Notes under the pieces: generated by a model | What the model saw: the letters and a program-made list of their open reading frames with translations, nothing else | Database searches by the model: none | Told to the model about the DNA's origin: nothing | NCBI RefSeq assembly: GCF_002102345.1 | Contig: NZ_LQPP01000033.1 | Span: 1 to 64,000, forward strand | DNA length: 64,000 nt | Origin: Mycolicibacterium peregrinum | GTDB lineage: Bacteria > Actinomycetota > Actinomycetes > Mycobacteriales > Mycobacteriaceae | Direction: 5' to 3' | Position numbers and translations under genes: made by a program | Shown: positions 1 to 8,307 of the stretch, piece after piece | Numbering within the stretch: the stretch's first letter is position 1 | Layout: the number at the start of each line of letters is the position of its first letter

Positions 1-323
1 TCTGAGCTGCAGCAGGACCCCGAGTCGCCATGGCCCACAATAACAAACGAGACCGAATTAACGACTCGGGACACTAGGCCGACCGCGCCATAGCATCGAG
101 CGCCTCTTTGGAAGACGGACCCAGCTGCTACAGCTCCGGACGTCGGCATTCGATGGGGGTGCCAGCTGGCCGAACCGCCGCGCCCGCAACGCGCCTCCAG
201 TGTGGGATCAGAAGTTCGGGGTGTCGGCGCCAGCACACGGCCGCAGGGTGGTTGAGTGAGTCTCAGGCGTTGGCGCTCGGCACAGACGGCGCCGCTCCCG
301 CAGTCTGGAAGAGGGTGTAGTCC
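1..323. other. Left-edge stretch without a recognisable gene
   Basis: No reading frame here has a recognisable product. The short frames at 108-320 and 256-525 are Arg/Ser/Ala-rich and look like chance openings in high-GC DNA. The only structure I see is a perfect 9-bp inverted repeat, CCCGAGTCG at 19-27 and CGACTCGGG at 62-70, separated by 34 nt. It could be the terminator of a gene lying left of the window. A purine-rich GAAGAGG about 8 nt before position 324 can serve as ribosome binding site for the next gene. Confidence 0.5.
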
Positions 324-2126
324 ATGGCGCGAGTTGAATGGACTCGCCATGAAGGCGACGACATCGAAGCCGTCGTTGGCATGTTCATCTGCAGCGACTT
401 CCCCAACGCCGTTCGCGTCCGACCTAGTCAAGGCGACGGTGGCGTCGACATCTTCGTGCCCGGCCCCGAAGGCTTCGCCAAGCACCGCACCGTCTATCAG
501 GTCAAGAAGTACCATGCCAACCTGACCAGCAGCCAGAAACGCAAGATCACCAAGTCGTTCAACAACGTCGTCGACGCCAGCAAGGCGGAAGGCTGGGAGA
601 TCATCGAATGGCATCTCGTCATGCCGCTCGACCTCACCGACCACAACCTTGCCAACTGGCTGAAGCAGCTCACCGCAGACGCAAAATTCCCTTGCGAGAC
701 ACACGGTCTGCTGTACTGCGACACGAAAGCCGCTCAGTATCCGAAGGTCGTCGACTACTACGTGCGCGACGGCAAGGAGCGTCTTCAGGCCGCCGTGGAC
801 AACCTCACCGCGATCATCGCCCACCGCGTTAATCGCCGACCCAACGAACCACTCATAGCCACGGACGTCATGTCCGACCTTGCGTCGATCTACAAGGCAC
901 TCAACGACCACGACCCGTTCTACCGGTACGAGTTCAGCGTTTCAGACAGCCCGCCCGCGCCCACGCCCGTACCGGAGGACCCCGGTCTCGTCGGCGTGTA
1001 CGCAATGCAACACGACTCGGTATGGGTCGCGATAAAGATCTTTGCGCTCTCGCTGGAGTCCCTGCGGGAGCGCCCGATAACCGCCCAACTCCAGGTCGCT
1101 TTTCCCCGCGGAGACAACGAACTGCAGGAGCAATTTCAGAAGTTCATCGCCTACGGAGCGCCGATGGCGATGCCGCGCGGCACCGTCAGCGGCCTACTCG
1201 ACCTTCCTGGCGGTCTTGGCGGGGAGCTGCAGGACGCCAGCCTTCAGGTGATTGCAGCCCCCGCAGACGAACAAGCAGACCCAATTGAGCTGATCGTTGC
1301 CGTCGTTGAGCCAGACTCCGAGACAGTCATCGCCAGCACGACCATCCAGAGAATCGAACAGTCTGCCGGCCAGGCCGGCATACGTAGTGTCTTCACCGAC
1401 CAGGCCAATCTCTTCACGTTGGAGATGCTGGTACAAGCAGGCCAGCTTGATGGAACCATGAGTCTTGAAGTTGACTACGACCTCGCTGGCCGCAGACCCG
1501 CCGAGCTCATTGACAGCCTGAAAGTCTTGTCTGCGTGGCATAGTCCGAACCGCCTTGCCTTCGCTCTAACCTACGGACCGAGGGACTACGGCATCGTCGC
1601 GACTCTCCCCACCGACCGATCCGGTAACTCGGGACACTGGCCAGGGATTTGCGAAGCGCTGGCCCAGATTCAAGATCACGTGCCAGTGCTACTGACGATG
1701 CCCGAAGAGATGTCCGCAGACGAGGCGCGGGACATCCTCTTTGCAGCCAAACTCGTTTCAGGCCAAGCTGTCCCAACATCGAAGTCAAGACCCTTCACTG
1801 TCTACCACGACGTCCACCCGCCAGAGATCGCGCGGGAATCCGGCCGCACCTATGAATTTCTTGCGATCAACCCCACAACGATTTCGCTGGCAGGCCAGAA
1901 GATTGACGTCGGAAAGAACGCGTTGTTCTTCCTCGGCAAGTACCTTGAGATCGAAGAGGGCCACTCCAGGATCGAGCCACTCACCGACGGAGTGAGCGTC
2001 AGATACCTCGGCGAACTCGAAGCCACACGAGTGCTCGCCCGATCGCTCAACAACCGCTCGATATCGAGCCAGCCTCTGGCGAGCAGCAAACGCACCTTGC
2101 GCCGTAAATCCTATGCCGCGCAATGA
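324..2126 (+). CDS. PD-(D/E)XK nuclease-like protein, possible restriction/defence gene
   Basis: The 600-aa product carries an Mrr-like PD-(D/E)XK signature at the N terminus. An acidic helix (E10, E15) is followed by GDGGVDIFV with D42, then a strand ending Q59-V-K61 (VYQVKKY). The D-x(n)-QxK spacing and the GGVD glycine turn are typical of restriction-endonuclease-fold enzymes that cut DNA. The remaining roughly 480 residues (about 120-600) match nothing I can name and may be a target-sensing region. There is no signal peptide or membrane segment, so it is probably cytosolic. The gene stands alone, with no methylase or helicase partner in view, and its GC content looks lower than that of the core genes further right. 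This suggests horizontal transfer. A defence role is inference; the fold call is moderately firm. Confidence 0.65.
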   Translation: MARVEWTRHEGDDIEAVVGMFICSDFPNAVRVRPSQGDGGVDIFVPGPEGFAKHRTVYQVKKYHANLTSSQKRKITKSFNNVVDASKAEGWEIIEWHLVMPLDLTDHNLANWLKQLTADAKFPCETHGLLYCDTKAAQYPKVVDYYVRDGKERLQAAVDNLTAIIAHRVNRRPNEPLIATDVMSDLASIYKALNDHDPFYRYEFSVSDSPPAPTPVPEDPGLVGVYAMQHDSVWVAIKIFALSLESLRERPITAQLQVAFPRGDNELQEQFQKFIAYGAPMAMPRGTVSGLLDLPGGLGGELQDASLQVIAAPADEQADPIELIVAVVEPDSETVIASTTIQRIEQSAGQAGIRSVFTDQANLFTLEMLVQAGQLDGTMSLEVDYDLAGRRPAELIDSLKVLSAWHSPNRLAFALTYGPRDYGIVATLPTDRSGNSGHWPGICEALAQIQDHVPVLLTMPEEMSADEARDILFAAKLVSGQAVPTSKSRPFTVYHDVHPPEIARESGRTYEFLAINPTTISLAGQKIDVGKNALFFLGKYLEIEEGHSRIEPLTDGVSVRYLGELEATRVLARSLNNRSISSQPLASSKRTLRRKSYAAQ

Positions 2127-2340
2127 TCATCGGTGAACGCACAACCGCTCGTAACGCCCAAAGTGGCAGCACCCGGGGCAGATTCACCCCGCATCATGAG
2201 AGCGCCACCGTGGCCCCGGCCGCCGTCATCGAGCGCCGCCCGTGCGCTGAGGTCGTGCACCACCGTACCGTTCTAGGATTCGACATCCAGAATGCAAAAA
2301 CCCGTTCGACAAACCTGATGCAATCACGCGAAAGCGCAGG

Positions 2341-3723
2341 TCAGGGCATCCTGATATGACACGGAGTTTTGCAACCGACAACGAGGAGATCAGCTCGCCG
2401 AACAACATCGTCAGCCCCACCGTCACCCGCGAACGCAACGACCTGACGCCGACGATCCACGGCCTGGGCGCCTATCGCCAGGGGCAGTGCGCACGCCATG
2501 GTGCCGTGGTTGAACGAACCGATCAGCCGCCGCTTTCCATTCATCGTCAGATAGCGGGCGGCCCACACCACCGGGGAGCCTACGTCGACGGTGAACACCG
2601 CATCGTCGGTGGCCATCCGACTGGCTTCTGCCGCAACATATTCCGGCCGTATGGGGGTGCGATCGCGATCGTTGACCGCGAGTGCGTCCAGCGATGAGCG
2701 GGTGTTGCGGTAGTGCCGCAGACAGCGATCGAGGTGGGTGCGGTCACGCTTCTGCTGTAGCAGCGGCTGCAGAGCGCTCAGTGTGTCGGCGACCCTACCG
2801 ACCAAACCCAGGTCGACCGGGGTTCGGCGGCCCAGATGGCGGCCGCCGATGTCGACCTGGATGACCGTCGCCTTCTCGGGATAGAACTGCTGATACGGAA
2901 AGTCGGTACCGAGCATCAGCAGCACGTCGGCCTCGTCGATGGCTTTGTATCCCGAGGCGAATCCGAGCAGTCCGGTCATGCCGACGTCGTAGGGGTTGTC
3001 GTATTCGATGTATTCCTTGCCGCGTAGCGCGTGCACGATCGGCGCCTGCAGGGCGGCGGCCAGCTGAAGCAGCTCATCATGCGCGCCGGCCACCCCGGCA
3101 CCGCCGAGGATGGTGATGTTGTTGGCGCCGTTGAGGATTGCCGCGGCGGCGGCCAGTGACTCTTCGGTGGGCCGGACCACGGATCTGGTGGGCAGCACAG
3201 GCCGTAGCCACGGCGACTTGTCCATCTTGGCCAGGAAGATCTCGCCGGGCACCACGACGACGGCGACACCTCTCTCCTCGATGGCGGCGCGCATCGCCAT
3301 CTCCAGGATGCGCGGCATCATCTCGGGTGTGCTGACCAGTTCGCAGTACACGCTGCATTCTCCGAACAGGTCCTGTGGATGGGTTTCCTGGAAGTACTCG
3401 GAGCCGATCTCCGTCCGCGGGATGTGTGCGGCGATCGCGAGCACGGGGACGCGGCTGCGTTGCGCATCGAACAGTCCGTTGATCAGATGTAGATTGCCGG
3501 GCCCGCAGCTGCCGACGCAGACGGCGAGCTGATCTGTGAGTGCGGCGTCGGCGCCGGCGGCGAACGCCGCGGTCTCCTCGTGGCGGACGTGTTCCCAGCT
3601 GATGTCGCCCGCTCGGCGAATGGCGTCGGTGAATCCGTTGAGGCTGTCGCCGGGCAAGCCGTAGATGCGGCGGATACCGCTGAGCTTCAATACCGAGATG
3701 ACGTGATCGGCAACTGTTGTCAT
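2341..3723 (-). pseudogene. Pyruvate oxidase/quinone-dependent pyruvate dehydrogenase-like gene, frameshifted and 3'-truncated
   Basis: The 460-aa frame is a PoxB-type thiamine diphosphate enzyme. It has an N-terminal pyrimidine-binding domain with the catalytic-type Glu in RHEETAAFAA, a central domain, and the start of the cofactor motif (VAFAGDGG). Such enzymes normally run to about 570-580 aa. At 2415-2418 a run of four C on the plus strand (GGGG in the gene) shifts the frame. The neighbouring frame continues with GLTMLFGELISSL, the expected family sequence, so one extra base is present. Family resemblance then stops after about 15 residues, so the cofactor-domain C terminus is missing. 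The enzyme is therefore probably inactive, because ThDP/Mg binding is incomplete. It is the last gene of a leftward group with the cysteine hydrolase and benzoylformate decarboxylase homologues. A homopolymer sequencing error could explain the shift, but not the missing 3' end. Confidence 0.8.
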
Positions 3724-3776
3724 GGCGATACCAGCTTTCCTCGACGTGGCGGACGACCCATGGGCGCGCGTGACTA

Positions 3777-4433
3777 CTAAGCGGATGTGGCCATGAGTGC
3801 GGTGATGGCGGCTGTCGTGGTGACGTGGTGGGCGAGGTATTGGTAGTTCACCATCGCTGCCTGGTATCCGTCACCCCAGAGCGGGTGCCGGGGTCCGGCT
3901 GTGGCGTCGGTGACGACGGCCACTTCGAATCCCTGTTCCAGTAGCTCGCGCAGGTGGGATTCAACGCACATGTTCGCCAGCATGCCGCCCAGGATGATCT
4001 TGCTTACTCGGCGTTTGCGCAGTTGCAGAACGAGGTCATTGGTCTGGGGTCCGAAAACTTTGTGGGGGCTGGCGACGATGGTGCGTACGTCGTCGATGTA
4101 GGGCTTGAACTCCGGAAGCCAGTCGGCACCCGACTCACTGAACCCGGTCAGGTCCAATGCACCCGCACGGCTGAAGGTCCGTGATTCGAACTCGGCGGAT
4201 TCCAAGGGGCCGTTGAAGTTCCAGTCGTCATCTGCGGGATAGAAGTAGTGGGGCGAGATAGCGACGTGGAATCCGTGAGTCTTGGCGGCCTCGAAGATGG
4301 CGGTCATGTGCTCGACGGTTCCGTTCTCGGTGACGCTGTCCTCGAGCACCGCCCAGTTCTTTCCGCGGGGACTCAGAACATCGATCTGGGGATCGATGAA
4401 CACAACTGCGGTGTCGTGCTTGGTGATCTGCAT
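3777..4433 (-). CDS. Isochorismatase-family cysteine hydrolase
   Basis: The 218-aa product has the isochorismatase-like hydrolase layout: an N-terminal strand with the catalytic-type Asp (VVFIDPQID), a mid-protein KVFGPQTNDL segment containing the Lys, and the nucleophile loop GGMLANMCVESHLREL with the Cys. Family members hydrolyse amide, imide or vinyl-ether bonds (nicotinamidase, carbamoylsarcosine and biuret amidases, isochorismatase), and the substrate cannot be read from sequence. A GAGGA Shine-Dalgarno lies 7 nt before the ATG at 4433. It is flanked by the benzoylformate decarboxylase homologue upstream and the decayed pyruvate oxidase gene downstream, all leftward, so it is probably co-transcribed with the aromatic 2-keto acid set. 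It has no signal peptide and is presumably cytosolic. Confidence 0.8.
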   Translation of the reverse strand: MQITKHDTAVVFIDPQIDVLSPRGKNWAVLEDSVTENGTVEHMTAIFEAAKTHGFHVAISPHYFYPADDDWNFNGPLESAEFESRTFSRAGALDLTGFSESGADWLPEFKPYIDDVRTIVASPHKVFGPQTNDLVLQLRKRRVSKIILGGMLANMCVESHLRELLEQGFEVAVVTDATAGPRHPLWGDGYQAAMVNYQYLAHHVTTTAAITALMATSA

Positions 4434-4481
4434 ATTCGGTTCCTCGGGATCTGATGAGTCGATTCGTAGACGGCACGCTTG

Positions 4482-6077
4482 TCAGGACAGTAGAGGTGGA
4501 ACCGTCGCGTCCACACTCACCTCGATGAGATGAGGCCGGTCTGCCGCGACACCGCGTGCCAGGACGTCACGCAGAGCGGCGGGATCGGAGACGCGTTCGG
4601 CCGTGCATCCGTAGCCGTTGGCGAGCGCAATGAAGTCCAGCCCCGGGAGGTCGAGTCCGGGCACTCCCGGTGTTTCCAGCAGTTCAGCGAAGGACTTCAA
4701 GATGTTGTACGCGCCGTTTCGAGCCACGACGAACAGCACGGGGAGTCGCTGTTGGACGGCCGTCCAGATGCCCTGGATGACGTAGTTGGCGGCACCGTCC
4801 CCGACGATGCAGATGACCTTGCGGTTGGAGCCCTGCTCACGTTCGGCGAGGGCGACGCCGACCGCGGCGGGAAGTCCGTAGCCGAGGACCCCGCTCGACA
4901 TCGAGTAGAACGACGCCGGACTAGCTGTAGGGATGATTCGGCGTAGCTGCCCGACTGTTGACATGGATTCTTGAACGATGACGCTGTCGGTTGGCCGCAC
5001 CTGCTCGATCGTCGTGTACAGCAGGGCCGGGGTCAGATGGTCGGGATCGGCGACAGCCTGGGGCTTCGGTGTGACCGCGACTTCGCGGCTGGCTTGGGGA
5101 AGCGCTTCGGCGAGAACAACGCACGCGCGGGCGGGGTCGGCGAGGATCGAGGTGCCCACGGGCGCTCGCGCGGCTTCTGATGGGTCGTCGGTGACGTGGA
5201 AAAGTGTTGTCGTGTCTGCGACGTATTCGCCGGGAATGTAGGGGTAGTAACGGAACACCGGCGCACCGATGACGACGACGATGTCGTGGTCGGACAATTG
5301 CAGTCCCAGTGGACCGATGGCTGGTGGCAGTGACCCGGCGAATTGGGGATGATTCTCGGGGAATCCGGGTCTGCCCTCCAACGGTGCGGCGTAGACCTTG
5401 CAACGCAACCGCTCGGCGAGGGCAACGGCGTCGTCCCACCCCCCCGACTGATCGACCGCCCCACCGAACACCAGGGCTGGCGCGGTCGCTGAGCGTAGGG
5501 CGTCGACGATCGGGGCCAGCGTGACCGGGTCGGCGGCCAATCGTGAACTCACCGTGCGTACCGCTGGAAGGCGCGCCACGGCCTTGTCGCAGTCGTCCAT
5601 GGGGATGGACAGGAACACCGGTCCAGCGGGGGGAAGCACGGCGGCGGCATAGGCGCGGACCAGCGCTGCCGGGACATCCTCGGCACGCGCCGGCTCGTAG
5701 GCCCACTTCACGAAGGGCTCGGCGACGACGTGCGGTGCGGAGTTCGTCAAATACGGCTCCAGCAGCAGCATTTCGCGTGTCTGCTGGCCGGCGGTGATGA
5801 TCAGCGGAGCCCGATTGTAGAAAGCGCTTTCGATGTTGCCAATGGCGTTTCCGAGTCCGGCCGCGGTGTGCAGGTTGACCAAGGCCGGTCGCCCGGTCCG
5901 TTGCGCGTAGCCGTCGGCCATTGCCACTGCCGGTGATTCCTGCAGCGTCAGCACGTAGGTGAAATCGTCGGGGAAGTCCCGCAGGAGTGGTTCTTCCGTC
6001 GACCCCGGGTTCCCGAACATCGTCGTCAGACGCAGCTGGCGGGCCACTTCGAAGAACGCCTCACGCACCGTGAACAT
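4482..6077 (-). CDS. mdlC: Benzoylformate decarboxylase-like ThDP enzyme
   Basis: The 531-aa protein matches benzoylformate decarboxylase in length and along most of its sequence. That enzyme converts benzoylformate to benzaldehyde and CO2 using thiamine diphosphate and Mg. Residues S26 (FGNPGSTEE), E47 (LTLQESPAVA) and H70 (VNLHTAAGLG) fall at the same positions as in the Pseudomonas putida enzyme. The cofactor motif GDGAANY is intact, and the C-terminal LETPGVPGLDLPGLDF segment is characteristic. The second active-site histidine (H281 of P. putida, in FRYHQY) is Tyr278 here (FRYYPY), so reaction or substrate may differ. It lies 51 nt downstream of the mandelate racemase homologue, an mdlA-mdlC type pair. 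No mandelate dehydrogenase or benzaldehyde dehydrogenase is in the window. A related aromatic or branched 2-keto acid decarboxylase/carboligase is the alternative. Confidence 0.8.
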   Translation of the reverse strand: MFTVREAFFEVARQLRLTTMFGNPGSTEEPLLRDFPDDFTYVLTLQESPAVAMADGYAQRTGRPALVNLHTAAGLGNAIGNIESAFYNRAPLIITAGQQTREMLLLEPYLTNSAPHVVAEPFVKWAYEPARAEDVPAALVRAYAAAVLPPAGPVFLSIPMDDCDKAVARLPAVRTVSSRLAADPVTLAPIVDALRSATAPALVFGGAVDQSGGWDDAVALAERLRCKVYAAPLEGRPGFPENHPQFAGSLPPAIGPLGLQLSDHDIVVVIGAPVFRYYPYIPGEYVADTTTLFHVTDDPSEAARAPVGTSILADPARACVVLAEALPQASREVAVTPKPQAVADPDHLTPALLYTTIEQVRPTDSVIVQESMSTVGQLRRIIPTASPASFYSMSSGVLGYGLPAAVGVALAEREQGSNRKVICIVGDGAANYVIQGIWTAVQQRLPVLFVVARNGAYNILKSFAELLETPGVPGLDLPGLDFIALANGYGCTAERVSDPAALRDVLARGVAADRPHLIEVSVDATVPPLLS

Positions 6078-6128
6078 GGTCTCGACTCTCGTTTCTATGC
6101 GGTTCGTATCGGGTGGCTGTCGTGGCCG

Positions 6129-7250
6129 TCATACCGATACCGAGTACTTGCGGATAGCGGGCTCGTCCCAGACCAAGCCGGCGCCCGCAAGGTTGGGGGC
6201 CGTGAGGTGACCGTCAACTGGTAGGACCGGGTTGTCCAGGATCGGATGGGCCCAGTCCACCCACTCCAACCAGTGCGCGGATGGGGTCACCCGCAACAGG
6301 TGGGCAGCGAACTCGGGGTAGAGGTGGTTGGAGTATTGGATGCCTGCTGCCGCGGCCACTCCGGCTGTTCGAAGCCAACCGGTCACGCCGCCGATCCGCA
6401 TCAGATCCCCCATGGCGTAATGGACGCCGCCAGCGGCCGCCAGATTCCACAGATCCCTTGGCCCGTAGTGGTTTTCGCCGAGCTGCAACGGTGTCTTCAC
6501 ATGCCTCGCCAGCTGGGCATATCCGCTGAGGTTGTCGTAGGCGATCGGTTCCTCGAACCAGTACAAGCCCTGATCGTCGAGTTCGTGGCAACGCCGCACG
6601 GCGTCCCCGAATCCCAGCGCCTGATTGAAGTCCACCATCAGATCCAGGTGCGCTTCGGTGGCTCCGCGGACCGCCGAGATGGCGTAGATATCGTCTTCGA
6701 GGTGTTCGTTGCCCAGGCGCAGCTTGACGGCGGTGAAGCCGCCGTCTGCGAGCAGGTCGGCGGCCTCGGCTTGTAGCGTCGTCGGGTCGTGGCGCCACAG
6801 TCCGTTGCTGTTGTACGCCCGCACGGGCCCGACTGATCCGCCGAGCAGAACGGCCAGCGGCAGATCGGCGTGCTTGGCGAGTGCGTCCCACAGAGCCATG
6901 TCCAACGCCGAGGCCGCGATCCGGGACATGCCGGCGGTTCCCACGACGTTGGTCGCCTTGGCGGCGGAGTCGAAGACGTCGATCGGTGACGAGCCGCGAA
7001 AGACGACGTTGTCAACGAGGTCGCTGATTTCGGCGACGATTCCACGCACCGCGGACTGCCGGTAGGGGGCGATGTAGCTGGAACCCACGACACCGTTGGT
7101 GGTTTCGATATCGACGAGCACCAGGGGCCATTGATCGAATCGGCCAATGTCGGCGATCACGGGTCTACCCAGCGGCACGACCACTACGCGCGTCGATACG
7201 TGTCCTATGGTCAATCCCGAGTCGGCCATTTCCGAGACGTGCTCATCCAT
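6129..7250 (-). CDS. Mandelate racemase-like enolase-superfamily enzyme
   Basis: Enolase-superfamily protein of the mandelate racemase subgroup, 373 aa. Metal ligands D207, E233 and E259, the Asp282-His309 dyad and E329 all sit exactly 12 residues after their P. putida mandelate racemase counterparts (D195, E221, E247, D270, H297, E317). The K-x-K motif is K176-L-R178, so the S-face base Lys166 is replaced by Arg. The metal site and R-face chemistry should be intact, but classical two-base racemisation is doubtful; acid-sugar dehydration or a one-face reaction on a 2-hydroxy acid is possible. The ATG at 7250 is preferred because GAGAGGAGG lies just upstream. A frame extending to 7331 would add 27 residues without family similarity. 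It is the first gene of the leftward set with the benzoylformate decarboxylase homologue. Confidence 0.82.
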   Translation of the reverse strand: MDEHVSEMADSGLTIGHVSTRVVVVPLGRPVIADIGRFDQWPLVLVDIETTNGVVGSSYIAPYRQSAVRGIVAEISDLVDNVVFRGSSPIDVFDSAAKATNVVGTAGMSRIAASALDMALWDALAKHADLPLAVLLGGSVGPVRAYNSNGLWRHDPTTLQAEAADLLADGGFTAVKLRLGNEHLEDDIYAISAVRGATEAHLDLMVDFNQALGFGDAVRRCHELDDQGLYWFEEPIAYDNLSGYAQLARHVKTPLQLGENHYGPRDLWNLAAAGGVHYAMGDLMRIGGVTGWLRTAGVAAAAGIQYSNHLYPEFAAHLLRVTPSAHWLEWVDWAHPILDNPVLPVDGHLTAPNLAGAGLVWDEPAIRKYSVSV

Positions 7251-7554
7251 CTTCGGCCTCCTCTCGATCGTGGGGAGTTGGGGTGTCGACAAGGGCCGTT
7301 TGGTAGCCGACGTGCGCACGCCTGCGGCCACGCCGAAACGGTAACTGCGAGAGGCCGCTTTCCGTCAAGGCCCGCAAGTTTCCTCACGGAAAGCATTGGA
7401 GCGTACGGCGGGGCGAGCAAGCACCGGGGCATTCGGACCCGTCCACTCTGACGCTCCATAGTTTCCTCGGTGATAGTTGCCGCCCTTGCTTGATACCGCA
7501 CATCGGCGATTACGTTGGCGGCGTCGTTGCATGTTGGTCGCCGGAAGGAATGTT
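7251..7554. promoter_or_regulatory. Divergent control region with 9-bp inverted repeat
   Basis: This 304-nt gap separates the leftward mandelate racemase-like operon from the rightward acetolactate decarboxylase operon, so it should hold both promoters. It contains a perfect 9-bp inverted repeat, GCTTTCCGT at 7357-7365 and ACGGAAAGC at 7386-7394, spaced by 20 nt. Two half-sites centred about 29 nt apart are compatible with a dimeric or tetrameric regulator. No regulator gene is adjacent, so its identity is unknown. A strong GGAAGGAA ribosome binding site at 7542-7549 serves the GTG at 7555. Confidence 0.5.
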
Positions 7555-8307
7555 GTGCCCAGACCCGTCCGCGTTGGACACATTGGACTGTCGTTTCACG
7601 ATGCCGCCGCCGAACAGGTCGAATTGGTGCTGCGCTCCCACGGTCACGACGTCGAGCGGACCTCAGCGCCGCACTCGTTGATGTTCGAGGCGTTGGACAG
7701 ATCCGAAGTGGACGTGCTCGTCGCGGCATGGTTGCCGTGGAGTCACGGCCAGTACTTCGCCCCGCTCGCCGATAAGGTGCGCATGCTCAGCGTCCTGTAC
7801 GAGCCCTACCCGATCTGGGGGGTCCCGGATTACGTACCTGCGGAAATCGCGTCCATACCCCATCTCCTGAGCCCGCTCGCGCTCGATCGCATGGATCGCC
7901 GCATCCAGGGGATGGCGCCCGGGGCCGGTATCAGTGAGATGTCCCCGCGGGCCGTCCGTGAGTACGGGCTTGACGGCGCCGGTTACCACTTCGAGAACGG
8001 CACCGAGGATGACTGCATCGGGCGCTTCGTCGATGCCGTAGGCGATCAGCAGTGGGTGGTGATGCCGTTCTGGCATCCGCAGGCCCTGCACGCACGTTTC
8101 CGGATTCGCCGGCTGCAAGACCCAAAGGTGATCCTCGGAGCGACCGACAACGCCACCTTGCTCGTATTGCGGGACTCCGAGCAGCTCATCGGAGAGGCGG
8201 CTTTAGCCGATCTCGCTCAGTTGTACATCGGCAACGAGATGCTCGTACGACTCGACGAGGCGATACGTAAACGCTCGTCCAGCCCGTACACGGACTTCTC
8301 GGCGTGA
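7555..8307 (+). CDS. Glycine betaine-binding (OpuAC/ProX-like) domain protein lacking a signal peptide
   Basis: The 250-aa protein resembles the substrate-binding domain of glycine betaine/proline betaine importers (OpuAC family). It opens with VRVGHIGLSFHD, followed by DVLVAAWLPWSHGQYF and a YEPYPIWGVPDYVP stretch typical of the ligand-cage region. The GTG at 7555 is preferred because GGAAGGAA lies 5 nt upstream; the longer frame from 7477 adds only Arg-rich residues. Neither start gives a signal peptide or lipobox, and no permease or ATPase is adjacent, so it is probably not a normal importer component. Its stop overlaps the next start by 4 nt (GTGA), implying translational coupling to an acetolactate decarboxylase. 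A cytosolic sensor or carrier of a quaternary-amine or similar small ligand is an inference. Confidence 0.7.
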   Translation: MPRPVRVGHIGLSFHDAAAEQVELVLRSHGHDVERTSAPHSLMFEALDRSEVDVLVAAWLPWSHGQYFAPLADKVRMLSVLYEPYPIWGVPDYVPAEIASIPHLLSPLALDRMDRRIQGMAPGAGISEMSPRAVREYGLDGAGYHFENGTEDDCIGRFVDAVGDQQWVVMPFWHPQALHARFRIRRLQDPKVILGATDNATLLVLRDSEQLIGEAALADLAQLYIGNEMLVRLDEAIRKRSSSPYTDFSA

